Origin: Pterois miles
Lineage: Eukaryota > Chordata > Actinopteri > Perciformes > Scorpaenidae
Length of the DNA: 64,000 nt
Assembly (NCBI GenBank): GCA_947000775.1
Contig: CAMQGK010000567.1
Location: 18,878,001-18,942,000 of the forward strand
Direction of reading: 5' to 3'
Shown: one piece after another, positions 48,901 through 59,015 of the stretch
Numbering within the stretch: the first letter of the stretch is position 1
How the letters are laid out: every line of letters begins with the position of its first letter
Translations under genes and position numbers: made by a program
Notes under the pieces: generated by a model
What the model was told of the DNA's origin: nothing
What the model saw: only the letters and a program-made list of their open reading frames with translations
The model's database searches: none

Positions 48901-49351
48901 ATTGTAAAAATTATGACCTTAAAACTAAGACAATGAGGTAAATGCTCTGTGGAGCCGAGAGGAACTGATTCTCTGTGGGTCCATCGTTAAACGTGACTCC
49001 TTAGAAAGTCATATAATCACTTGACTGGAGGGACTTGTTTGGGTGGTACACATCTTGAGAGCCTGAAATGCTCAGTAGCAGGTGTCCAGGTACTTTAACA
49101 GTGCATGTACACATAGAGTACTGCAGAAACAGAGGGGCCTAAATGAGAGGAAGTACTCACAGTCTCAGTGGAGAGGGGAAGGCTGAGTCGTCTTCATAGG
49201 ACACGTCACTGCCCTACACAAGACGAAGAAGAATTAACAGAACAATGAAGAGAAAATATGTATCGCTGCTAAGATTTATTGAACTCATAAAAACTCCACA
49301 GTCTTCAGACCAGTTTTCCAAGATCACCTTGAAACTGAAATTATTTTCCAT
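38355..49351 (-). CDS. slc4a1: Band 3 anion exchange protein (AE1)
   Basis: Twenty coding exons join in frame to 915 aa (human 911): 49351-49328, 49213-49161, 47294-47194, 46335-46289, 46190-46025, 45928-45793, 45706-45637, 45552-45510, 45424-45240, 45117-44910, 44407-44204, 44125-43977, 43871-43677, 43591-43346, 43250-43161, 41482-41316, 41225-40984, 40896-40727, 38706-38533 and 38432-38355. Residues 1 to about 345 are the cytosolic domain with a very acidic N-terminus. The rest is the multi-spanning Cl-/HCO3- exchanger ([53 protein letters not shown]). Transport residues known in human are kept: Glu690 (FLESQITT; human E681) and Lys856 (human K851). The third extracellular loop has sequons at N542 and N564. 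The tail LDADD is the motif reported to bind carbonic anhydrase II. The protein serves red-cell anion exchange. The donor after exon 43871-43677 is weak (GTTTCC). Confidence 0.98.
38985..39835. repeat. Minisatellite of (ACAAAATGACCACAAAGAGA)-type units in a slc4a1 intron
   Basis: About 0.85 kb of imperfect units of roughly 20-24 bp (cacaaaatgaccacaaagag, with variants) lies between slc4a1 exons 40896-40727 and 38706-38533. It is open in several frames on both strands because the unit lacks stops in some frames. No protein is implied. Confidence 0.9.
39866..39933. repeat. (TG)n followed by a G-run
   Basis: About 25 TG units run straight into about 17 G residues. The G-run length is unlikely to be reliable. 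Confidence 0.9.
41876..43105. mobile_element. Nested repeats in a slc4a1 intron: LINE tail, TTAA-type MITE halves and inserted elements
   Basis: A minus-strand LINE tail (agactaataaagg..atcttatc) at 41,876-41,935 abuts gaggtgcagtgtgtaggattt. That start is repeated as aaggtgcagtgtgtaggattt at 42,259. The inverse end, aaatgctacgcactcttcctttaa, closes at about 43,101. Together with gtagaaacatggcgg and tagatataaacggctcatt, these are the halves of a MITE I recall as widespread in fish, apparently split by the repeat at 42,348-42,690. Confidence 0.6.
42348..42690 (+). repeat. Dispersed repeat, inverted partner at 54,620-54,925
   Basis: Blocks such as gtgtgaatcacccacgatac, tctcagagttttcattcac, gaggtcaagg and ggagcgttatttagtg recur in inverse orientation at 54,620-54,925. 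No coding capacity. Confidence 0.75.
46440..46700. repeat. Dispersed element fragment with (ATCGT)n
   Basis: Contains cagaccattgctatgtataatgg and gactctggcggacc, which match the sequence bordering the 55.7 kb minisatellite, then taatgtacagctagcgatgc. Four to five copies of ATCGT follow at about 46,617-46,640. It lies in the slc4a1 intron between exons 47294-47194 and 46335-46289. Confidence 0.6.
47590..47975 (+). pseudogene. 3' end fragment of a LINE-1 ORF2
   Basis: The open frame 47,695-47,943 encodes the C-terminal ORF2 region (RNADTKKWLKPDTPSIEDWY... followed by MKLRGTKFEEI). This is the pattern K-x-W-x...P-x..-W-x-x-x at the end of vertebrate L1 reverse transcriptases. The upstream part (ccacatgttttgggcctg, cf. 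CxHxxxxC region) continues in other frames. It is 5'-truncated, lies on the plus strand, and sits inside a slc4a1 intron antisense to the gene. Confidence 0.75.
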
Positions 49352-51010
49352 TGATGTTCTTCAGATGTTGAACTTTCTTCTTCTATGCATTCCCTAAGAC
49401 AGAAAAAGAAAGAATGAATATAAAAATATGTATATAATAACCATGTGAGATACAACACCATTAGAAATAACAGTGGCTCAGTGGAGACCATTACTATTAA
49501 ATCTTTTACAGGTGATTTGGGAGTCCTGGGCTTTGACATACATTTAATCCAAACAGGTGAGTCTACAGCATCCAAAGCAGAGAATCTGAGATAAATATAG
49601 ATCATATTATTGCATCAATTATAGCAAAAGTACCATTATGCTTCAGTCAACTCGACTCAGCCATTACAGAGGCCTGTAAGGCCTTCTTTGAGCCTTTTTA
49701 AGGCAACTTTAATGAGGGTACCGCCATCTAGCCACCACGGATCAGGACAGATAGCCAACCAGCCGTTGAGAATGTGAACTTCGTTATAGTCTCAATAGAC
49801 GACATACTGAGCCTTATCTTTGGGTTACACCCTTCTTCAACTGGACACCTCTGTTCTGCAACAGCACTGTGAAAAACTTGAAATACAGCTACTGTAGCAG
49901 CAAGTAGTGCAAAACTGGTACATTTAGAGTCGTATTTTTGCGAAATTGCAATTGAAAATATTTCAGATAGCCTAAATAGAGGTCAAGCAGCTTTGCACTC
50001 ACTTTACACATGCATAAAATTGCTAACAAATGATAGATAGTAATGCTTGAGAGAAACACATCTGTACGTTAACAAGAAATTATGATTCAGTGATAATAAT
50101 CCTTCACTCTGTACCACTGAGAATATACAGGTATTTTAGCACAAAGCCAAAATAAGCAGGTGTAATATTTCTAAAAGTGTATCAAATTATGAAAACACAA
50201 AAGATAATCCTGTCTGACCCTAAATTACTTAAAAATCTTGAATTGACTTTGACAAAAAATGTGCGCAAAAATATCTTTGTAAAGATCTGGGTTGTCCTGA
50301 CCTAAGAAATTCCCAGTTGACGAACACTCATTTGGTTTTGTTGACTATTTAGTTGATTTAATCAACAGATCTGTAAAACTGAGTTTCTCCACAAAGAATC
50401 ACACAAAAGCACCGCTTTAATCTTGTGTTTACCAGAGATGTGCTCATAAGTTTCTTGGGAATAAGTCATTCAGTGTAAAAAAAAAAAAAAAAAATAAAAA
50501 CAGCATAAAAACACAACTAATCGAGCAAAGAAATCTTAGTCAATTGGGACCAAAACGTTGTAAAGATTAATATTCTTTCTTTAAAAAATGAATTAAGCTC
50601 AAGAAAACAACTTCCCACCCTTATGTTACAAGCACAGCAAAGACATTAAAGGTTCCTCTCCTATCAGGGCACATTCAGATATCCATCCTGTTTGACCTCT
50701 GGCCTTTAACCCCGAAGTGTCACAAAGTGTGTCTGGCCCCTGTCCAGAGGAGGCCACATCCCTTACCTGCATGCAGGTACCCCCTCCTGGTCTCCAGCTC
50801 AGGAAACAGGACGATCTCTGCACTGTCCGCCTAGACGAGCCTGCTGACAAACTGAGCCAGGACAAACCAAAAAGATGAGTACAGGGAGAGAACGAGAGGA
50901 GCGGAAACACCCATAAGAAACTACGTGGACCCTAAGAAGCGCTGGACCCCACAACCCCTCTGGTTGCTGAGCAACCTGGCGGGGGGGGGGGGTGGCAGAG
51001 ATAAGACCTA
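49328..51010 (-). promoter_or_regulatory. slc4a1: slc4a1 5' end: erythroid-type promoter, noncoding exon 1, uORF
   Basis: The ATG exon opens after tctgtcttag at 49,393. Upstream, a consensus donor (GCATGCAG|GTAAGGG) at 50,767 could end a noncoding first exon. At 50,999-51,005 an AGATAAG (GATA) site lies next to a G-run/CCACC box (50,980-50,994), the GATA plus KLF-type pairing usual in red-cell promoters. The ATG exon also contains an upstream ATG with a 9-codon frame (49,390-49,361) before the real start. Confidence 0.5.
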
Positions 51011-51199
51011 TGTGACAGACAAACAGCGCTATCAACCTGGGACACCTTGAGACAGGGATATCCCAGCCCTAGTTTGCCCGCTCCGCCCTCGCAGCATGAA
51101 CCAAGTCTGGACAGGGGTAGTAAGAGGAACCTGTTTGAACCAGCAGGCCTAACCTCATCCTGTTTGAGGGGCACATAGGAGGTAAAGAGGCTAAAAAGG

Positions 51200-52430
51200 G
51201 GGGCAACATCTTAGTACGTCATCTTGTACGTACCGGGGATTCCCTCAGGGAGGTCGTTCCTCTGCTGCTGATGATCTTTGAGCAAAGTCATGAGATAAAC
51301 ACATTAAACTCAGACTTTTTTTCATTGCAGTCCTCAAACTCACCTGGTTTTTCTCGTGTACGGTACATGAGACATGGCAGCGACAGGGTTAGACATCTTC
51401 TGTAGCCGAGTGGAGGTGGATGATGGTGGTCCAGCCCAGTTTGAGGACAGATACTGAGACACAACGGTGCCTGGATGAAAACATCAGACACAGACGATTA
51501 AAACTAACAGAAAAACAACATAAAACTGTAAAAACAAAATTATCTGAGATGACAGTTTCTGCAAGGGTGCGACAATAACATAATGGAGTCGCTGCAATTC
51601 AATTCAGTGCACATCCTTATACATAACATCTGTTGTACTGCTTCAGGAATAAAGCCCCAATTCTTTATATTTGTTTTGCATACAGGCATTGTTAAAATTA
51701 TGAACTTTAAGCTAGTCATAGAGGACAGGTGTGTGGTCACAGATTATTTTATATTCCTTTAACCAGTAAAAAATGAAAATGTAAAATACTTTCAATAAGA
51801 CAATAGTTCTACTCTGAAGGACTTGAAATTATATCGATCTGCCATCAGACATGTTTTGGATGAAATTATGCAGCATAAACAGGAGTAGAGTACCTCAAAC
51901 CGAAGGTTCCCAACCTTTAAGGCATGTTTGAAAAGAAGCCATGTTTACGTCTGTAAAGCCTCATCACAGTCTGCACAAACGCCATTAGACCATTTATTTG
52001 TCCTTCTCACACCTAGAAGGATATTGTGAGGCTCAAAGTATTAAACATTTCACAGGATAAAAGCAAACAGAGAAAAGTCATTTTGTGTAACTTGTGTTCT
52101 CTTAATAATTATTTAAATACCAGCAGTGTTTTTTTGAGGTTTGTCATGTTTATCCGTCAGTTTCATCATCAAATTTCAAACAAATATTAGACTACTGGTA
52201 CATATGGTAAGTTATGCCACTCAGCTACTGGGCTAGCTAAGCTACCAGGCTACTTTATTAATATATATATATATTATTATTATGGCAACAATTCATCAGC
52301 AACTACAGTAATAATGCCTGGCAAGCTAATTTAACTAGCTATAAAGAAGTGTGATTTGATTATAGAAGCAGATAGTTTGACATAATTGTAAACAAAATGT
52401 GTGACTACATTTCGAAGTGTATCAGACGTA
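51200..52430. other. Intergenic DNA upstream of slc4a1, no gene seen
   Basis: No exon set is recognisable. There is a short (TA)n near 52,260-52,280. Confidence 0.5.
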
Positions 52431-52800
52431 AAATGGCCTGTGGTGATGTTGATGTGCTTTACTGCAATAAACAATCACAAACAATAATCATACAACTGCT
52501 CTATTAATTCCGCTCATCTCACTATGTGCAATAACTGAGCCTTCCCGCGTGCAATAACGTCCTGTGTGCAATATTCAGTGAAATTGTACATAATTTCTTA
52601 TTTACATTGTACATAAACTCTTGTTTACGTTTCTATATTTTCAACATTTTTACTTTTTTTTACATGACTGTAAATATTTATTATTTAAGTATTTATTCTG
52701 TATCTTGTTTCTTCTAAAAATGCACCAAAGGAGCTGCGCTCTAATTTCGTTGTATGCAATACAATGACAATAAAGGCGATTGTGATTCGATTCTGATTCT
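52430..52800 (+). repeat. Retroelement 3' UTR and tail
   Basis: Ends ...ctctaatttcgttgtatgcaatacaatgacaataaagg followed by gattctgattct, a tail type common to fish LINEs. The region upstream (gtgcaataac, ttgtacataa repeats) belongs to the same 3' UTR-like unit. Confidence 0.55.
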
Positions 52801-52844
52801 TTACAGAAAAACTATTTCAAATGTAAATTATGCGTCTGGTGTAG

Positions 52845-53800
52845 AGGAAAGTCAAATATTGTAAGATTAATTTCTGTTGGTGCTTTTACAAAATATTCAG
52901 ACAATGAGGTGTTTGCTAAATAATCAGTAATGTGGATATAATGACGAAGTGGGCAAAGACAAATAATTGAACAGCTAGAACAATCTGGTCAATCACTTTA
53001 CTGTAATGCAGCCTTTAAAACCAGGAAAAGACGACACTCATGCCCTATATTACAATATCCAAAATCTAAGATGATATCTAGTCTTAAATCAAGATATCAG
53101 TATAATATAGATGTATTGCCCAGCTCGAATTTGGTGTCTGAATTAGACAGTTTTTATCTCTGTTAAAAAAACATCAATAAAACTTCTGAATGGTAGTGTT
53201 TTTTTTTATACACAATATAGTCAAAAGTAAATGTTAAGGAGGGAAGACACTTGTTTTGCTTGTGGTAATAAAATACAAATTTTCTTTAAAAGAGGTAAAT
53301 AAAAACACTGATGAGGTATAAGATGACCTCTAAAGGTCTCTTAGGGACAAAAGCCTCCATTATCTGGCTTAGCGGCCCTGATAACTGATTTCAGTCTCCA
53401 CTTCACACTTGTAAACAAAGTATGAACGTTATGTAGAACAGCTATTAATGTAATAATATGATTTTTTTTTTATTTTAAAATGTTGATAAGACATGTATCA
53501 GATGGACAAATATTGTAGGGTTGACTTACAATTGGTGCTTTTACAAAGTATTTAAACAATGACATTTTTGATGATCAGTAATGTGGATATAATGACAAAT
53601 AATACAACAGCTAGAACAGTGTGGTAAGTCCAGAAAATTACTTCACTTTACTGTAATGCATCTTTAAAATAAGTGCAGTATATACCCTATGTGGTCAAAA
53701 GTAACTGATAAGGAGGAAAGTCTCTAAAGGCCTCTTAGGGACCAATGTCTCCTTATCTAGCTTATCGCCCCTGATAACTGATTTCAGCCTCCAGTCTCAG
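52845..53800 (+). repeat. Local segmental duplication
   Basis: Two similar blocks follow one another: 52,848-53,405 and 53,503-53,800. Shared pieces include ggtgcttttacaaa.tatt, atcagtaatgtggatataatgac, cactttactgtaatgca, and ctcttagggac..a..ctcc...ctgataactgatttcag. The second copy is shorter. Confidence 0.75.
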
Positions 53801-54619
53801 TGGCACAACTTGCACAAGTCTCTAAAATGCATGTAGTCATGTGCATGTCATGGCTATAGACTACTGAGTGAGTAAACATGAACAAGTCCACTGTGTGGAG
53901 ATCTTGATCAAGTCACGTCAGAGATCTGATAAGTCACTGACAATGGGAAGGAGAACGAGAATCCGTCACATTTCTGATGTGGATAAATCCGTGAGAAAAT
54001 AAAAGACAACGCTTGATTTCACAAAACCTGAAACTAATAAGAAATGCAGGGAGGAAGTGATGCGTCAATGTGTTTGTTAGGGTTGGGCATTAGGTCATTT
54101 CAGCACACAGTGTTCAGAAAGCGTCACTATCAGGTTATGCGAGTGTGTTAGCATGCAGCTAATTAGCACTTAACACTGAGGATAATGGGGATGTCTTTAG
54201 TTTTACAGGTTATAAACCAATTGGACTAATTAAATTTGACCTGATTGATGTGCTAAATGAACAGTGAGGGCATCAAAGTGATCACACTGGCTACTAGTGA
54301 AAATACATACATGCACCCCACAGTGAGGCCCCCCCACTAAAGACACTGTGGCTCAGGCCTGTTATCACCGTTGGTGGAAGCTATCTGCTGCGTCCATGTG
54401 TCTCAACATACAGCATGCAGACACTCCCAGCCTTCATATAGATGTTTTCACATCCAGACACACACTCATAATCTTTCGCCAGCGAAATGCGAAACAAACG
54501 ATGGCAAACTGAGATACACAGACAGTTTGAAATCTTGCTTTACGCGGTGCAAGATTTGAAAACGTATGAAACGTGTAATGATATAGTTTGACATATCGTA
54601 AAGCGTCTTTAATGTCGCG

Positions 54620-54925
54620 TGGGCTCAGTTTCTACGAGTGAGCACTAAATAACGCTCCAAATTTATGCTAAATTTTGGCGAGGAAAAACATTTTCAAAGG
54701 GCTCCCTTGACCCCTGACCTGAAGATATGTAAATGAAAACTCTGAGATGAAGAGTGAAAACTGCATCTTATTAGATAAAACAGATGTTGACAAACTAGAA
54801 ATAAAAAAGTAATAAATCGCAATACTCAGCAGTTATTGCAATATTCAGCATATCACAAAATGTTTCAAATCGCATTAAGATCTTATTGTAATAATATCGT
54901 ATCGTGGGTCACTCCCAGCACTAGT
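54620..54925 (-). repeat. Inverse copy of the repeat at 42,348-42,690
   Basis: Shares agcactaaataacgctcc, cctgacctgaagat, aaaactctgagat and atcgtgggtcactc with the inverse of that repeat. Confidence 0.75.
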
Positions 54926-55484
54926 GTGTGCAAATACACCTGTATCTGTAAGGTCCAGTTTGAATACTTTTATAGCTCATGTACATTTTCAAACTCGTAA
55001 GTGGCGGACTAACTAGGGTCACACAGACCGGCTCTATCAGCTTTACAACAAGCAGGCTGCTGTGAGTTATCACTGAGAGCCAGAGCAGCACCAAAGACCC
55101 ACCTAGTCTCAGAGTACTACACTAAACTACACGACCTGCCATCCATTAACAAGTAGAGTCAGTCATTTGGTTTCCACAAAAACTTCCTGCGACTTTTAGT
55201 CCCCAGAACTAATTTTCAAGGACGTGACGACGGCTGCTGGTGGTCACAGCAGTTAACACTCTGCAGCCTGCAGTTCAGCCTGTTTCATCTAAAAACACAC
55301 TAGAAAAATAGAAACCGTCGAAACAAAATAAACGTTTCACTGAAATGATACTTTCTGATGCATGCAGGATGTAATGAATGAAAAATGAAACCAAAAGTGC
55401 CTGTCTCCACAGTATATCTGTTGAGTGTTTGATGGTTATTCGTGCTTTAGAGCGTAAACGCTGTGAAATAAGTTATGAGATAAT

Positions 55485-55690
55485 GTACAGCTGGCCAGTC
55501 ATTACTGTGAAATTAACCCCGACAGCACAATGCATGATATGAAGCAGAGAAGTCTCTGAAAGGGTTAATTTCACAACAATGACCAGCTCGCTGCACATTA
55601 CTGTAATTATTACATGGCTACTTGCTTAAGAAATCAATTATCTGACACAAAAACCGGTCTGCCAGAGTCCAGCATCAGAACGGTGCCCAT
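55485..55690. repeat. Fold-back element bordering the minisatellite
   Basis: The arm aatgtacagctggccagtcattactgtgaaattaac is mirrored by gttaatttcacaacaatgaccagctcgctgcacatt about 90 bp later, so the segment can fold on itself. It ends in aaccggtctgccagagtcc, the same terminus as in the fragment near 46,530. Confidence 0.65.
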
Positions 55691-55691
55691 A

Positions 55692-56812
55692 GCAGTGGTC
55701 TGTTATACACAGCAGTGGTCTATTATACATAGCAGGAGTGTGTTATACAGAGCAGCGGTCTGTTATACATAGCAACAATCTACTATACATAGCAACGGTC
55801 TGTTATATATAGTAATGGTCTGTTATGCATGGAAATGGTCTGCTATACATAGTAATAGTCTGTTACACATAGCAACAGTCTGTTATACATGGCAATGGTC
55901 TGCTATACATAGTAATGGTCTGTTATGCATGGCAATGGTCTGCTATACATAGTAATAGTCTGTTATTCATGGCAATGGTCTGCTATACATAGTAATAGTC
56001 TGTTACACATAGCAACGGTCTGTTATACATGGGAGCAGTCTGTTATACATAGAAATAGTCTGTTATTCATGGCAATGGTCTGCTATACATAGGAGCAGTC
56101 TGTTATACCTAACAACGGTCTGTTATACATAGTAATGGTCTGTTATGCATGGCAATGGTCTGCTATACATAGTAATAGTCTGTTATTCATGGCAATGGTC
56201 TGCTATACATAGCAATGGTCTATTATACATAGCAATGGTCTGTTATGCATAGCAACGGTCTGTTATACATGGCAGTGGTCTTTATACATAGGAACAGTCT
56301 GTTACACATAGAAACGGTCTGTTATACATGGCAATGGTCTGCTATACATAGGAGCAGTCTGTTATACATAGCAGCGGCCTGTTATACATAGCAATGATCT
56401 GCTATACATAGCAGCGGTCTGCTATACATAGCAATGATCTGCTATACATAGCAGGAGTCTGTTATACATAGCAACGGTCTGTTATACATAGCAGCGGTCT
56501 GCTATACATAGCAGGAGTCTGATGTACATAGCAATGGTCTGTTATACATAGCAACAGTCTGCTATACATAGCAGGAGTCTGTTATATATAGTAATGGTTT
56601 GCTATACATAGCAGGAGTTTGTTATACATAGCAATGGTCTGCTATACATAGCAGGAGTCTGCTATACATAGCAGTGGTCTGCTATACATAGCAGGAGTCT
56701 GTTATACATAGCAGTGGTCTGCTATACATAGCAGGAGTCTGTTATACATAGCAGTGGTCTGCTATACATAGCAGGAGTGTGTTATACATAGCAGTGGTCT
56801 GCTATACATAGC
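55692..56812. repeat. 20-bp minisatellite, about 56 units
   Basis: The unit is gtctgttatacatagcaayg with variants. Almost every unit is exactly 20 bp. From about 56,440 onward two unit types alternate (gcaggagtct/gcagtggtct), giving a 40-bp higher-order period. It lies between slc4a1 and the selenoprotein gene. Confidence 0.97.
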
Positions 56813-58735
56813 GCTCACGATTACATACTTTTCTGTCTATTTGTAACGAGTCAGGAGGCTGACAGCAGAGCCTGACTTTACTTTCAGTGTCATCAAACAA
56901 AGTTGTCCTAAATCGGTACTAGAGTACAACCACGGGAGAAAAAAGGCCGCAGAAAATGTCCCTGGAACTAATTTAGACCCTTGTCCTCAAAAGGTTCCTA
57001 GTTTCAGGGGAAAGTTCCTGCAATAGAAGTGGGGCTATTGTTACCTCACTTCAACAATACAATTATTCAAGTCAAATTACTAATAAATACTTGCTTTTTA
57101 TAGACTCATGCTGTATTTAGATACTGTATTTATCATTTTATAGATTCCCATTGACACATTAATTTAAAAATGTTCTCAGTTGAGATTGTATTTACCTTTA
57201 GTTGGCTAAATAGGGAAAATTACAACTTTAGTGGTTAGAAAGTAGCATGTAATCTGTATCTGAGGTGTGAGTTGCATAGATATATAGTGAACAGCCTCTG
57301 GGGTTACAGCAGTTTATCCGACTCCTGCTTACTGGTGTCTCCATTTGAGTTCTATGTATTTGACCTCTATCTTGTCTTTGAGCTCAGAGATGCCAGAGGC
57401 CAAATACGGAAGTTGGCAGTCTCTGTTGACATTGGCGCCCCTCGGTGTCACCAATGTGGCAGCGCGTGATATGCAGGATTTTCAAGGCATGACGGAAGAT
57501 CATGAGTTCCATGAACTACAACCTTTATCCATCCTGTTTAGTAACACTGAAAAGTCTTTTATCTTATTTTTTCCATCTGTTAATGTGATTGTATGGTTGG
57601 CTGTTGTCTGGGTTTGTCATGCGTTATCTCCCATTCTTTTTGAAGGTAACATTAAGTGTGTAATCTGCATGAACTGAAAATAGTCTTTTCAGTATTTCAC
57701 CGGTTTTCTTTGTTAGAGTGCACATAGACACTTTAACAATCATATCATTTAAGTCCGACTTAAATCTTAGTTTTTAGTCTGAAATGTCACTTCCGTTTAG
57801 GTGCTGAGAGGAACGTGTGCATAAAAATAACACGTGTCACCATAAAGACAACCTGTTCTACTTGTGCATTAAACAACTGCCAGTTGCTAGCCGACATTAT
57901 CTAGAGACTAAACCTGATACCAAACATCGGTATCAAAGGAGCAGCACTGTTACACCACCACCCCACCCCCTTAGGAATTCTTCAGACAACAGGTACACCT
58001 CAATGTACATGAAGTTAAGGCTAATTAAAGAGCAATTACAAAAGATTTGCACATAATAGTGCTTTTTTGTCAGGTTGTATTATTAGTGTGATCAAAATGA
58101 GAAACGACACGGTGACGTCATGAAAACGCAACAAATCAAATCAGTGACAACTCAATCAGCTCTGAAAGAACCATTACTTTTATTTGAAGTCTACGGTTTT
58201 GACATGTTGAGTGAACAATGTGAGATGATTTGTAGTAAAGGAGCTGACAGACCAGGCGGTGGTGGTCTTCAGAAGCACTTCTGATGGTCGCTCTCGTACC
58301 TGAACAATTTAAACGACCGATTTAGCATTTAAAAAAAAATGGCAGTAGAAGTTCGAAATTATTAGAATTATTTGGGATAAAAGAAAGAAAACTATTGCAA
58401 AGCTTACTTTTTTCATTCACCAACCACAAATGATATAACATTGCTTCACTCTCCACAAACCTTACAGTAGTCGGGGTCTGAGTTATCACTTCAATCTGAC
58501 ACAATCTGAGAAGAGATTAACATCAGATTATACAGCATAGAGTAGTCCAGAGGTAGACAAAAAATGAAAAATGGTAACTGCATGTGAGATCAGTAAACAG
58601 AGCCTTGAAAAACAAGAAAACACAAGTAGGCAGTTAGAGAAAGCCAGCCAATGAGGCTGTAGTGAAGTAAAGTGAACTGCCTTCAACCCCTTTCTGACAT
58701 CTTCTCCCTATCTCAGCTCCCATAACAAGGGATTT
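56813..58735. other. Intergenic DNA; selenow2-like distal 3' UTR may extend here
   Basis: No exon is recognised. A minus-strand AATAAA at about 58,184-58,179 could end the selenoprotein transcript. A 110-codon plus-strand open frame (57,345-57,677) matches no family I know. Confidence 0.4.
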
Positions 58736-58801
58736 CCAGGAGTGGATTCATCATACTATAACCTTTATCCTTTTAGGCTACAGTAATCATTAACAGCCTG
58801 G
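58736..58801 (-). promoter_or_regulatory. selenow2: SECIS element (selenocysteine insertion stem-loop)
   Basis: On the minus strand, ATGA (58,790-58,787) is followed by an 11-nt strand TACTGTAGCCT (58,785-58,775) and a 10-nt loop beginning AAAA (58,774-58,765). The partner strand AGGTTATAGTA (58,764-58,754) and TGAT (58,753-58,750) follow. All 11 positions pair, two as G-U, and the ATGA/TGAT quartet sits at the base. A lower helix CCAGG (58,801-58,797) pairs with CCTGG (58,740-58,736). This fits the SECIS consensus in order, spacing and the apical adenines. It lies about 215 nt past the stop codon. Confidence 0.85.
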
Positions 58802-59015
58802 AGCACCACAATGAGAACAGAGAGCGGGAGCCAGATGTTTTGGTGATCTGCGTCAAAGACAGCAGCAACTGGCCGAAGTCAGCATCTCTGCTGGGTTTGT
58901 ATGAAACAAGGTTTTATCCCAGCCCGGTTTTAGCAGGGTTGGGGGTAGACCTGAGGTGGCGTTGGCAGTATACAGTTGCACTGGCTTGTCTTCATGCTGC
59001 AGGACTGAGGGATGT

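Noticed and set aside
57345..57677. 110-codon plus-strand open frame
   Set aside because: No family recognised, no splice or promoter context; left as intergenic.
58930..59003. An earlier ATGA (GCATGAAGAC) in the selenoprotein 3' UTR as SECIS candidate
   Set aside because: A 7-bp pairing exists but there is no GA on the 3' side at the right place, unlike the element at 58,736-58,801.
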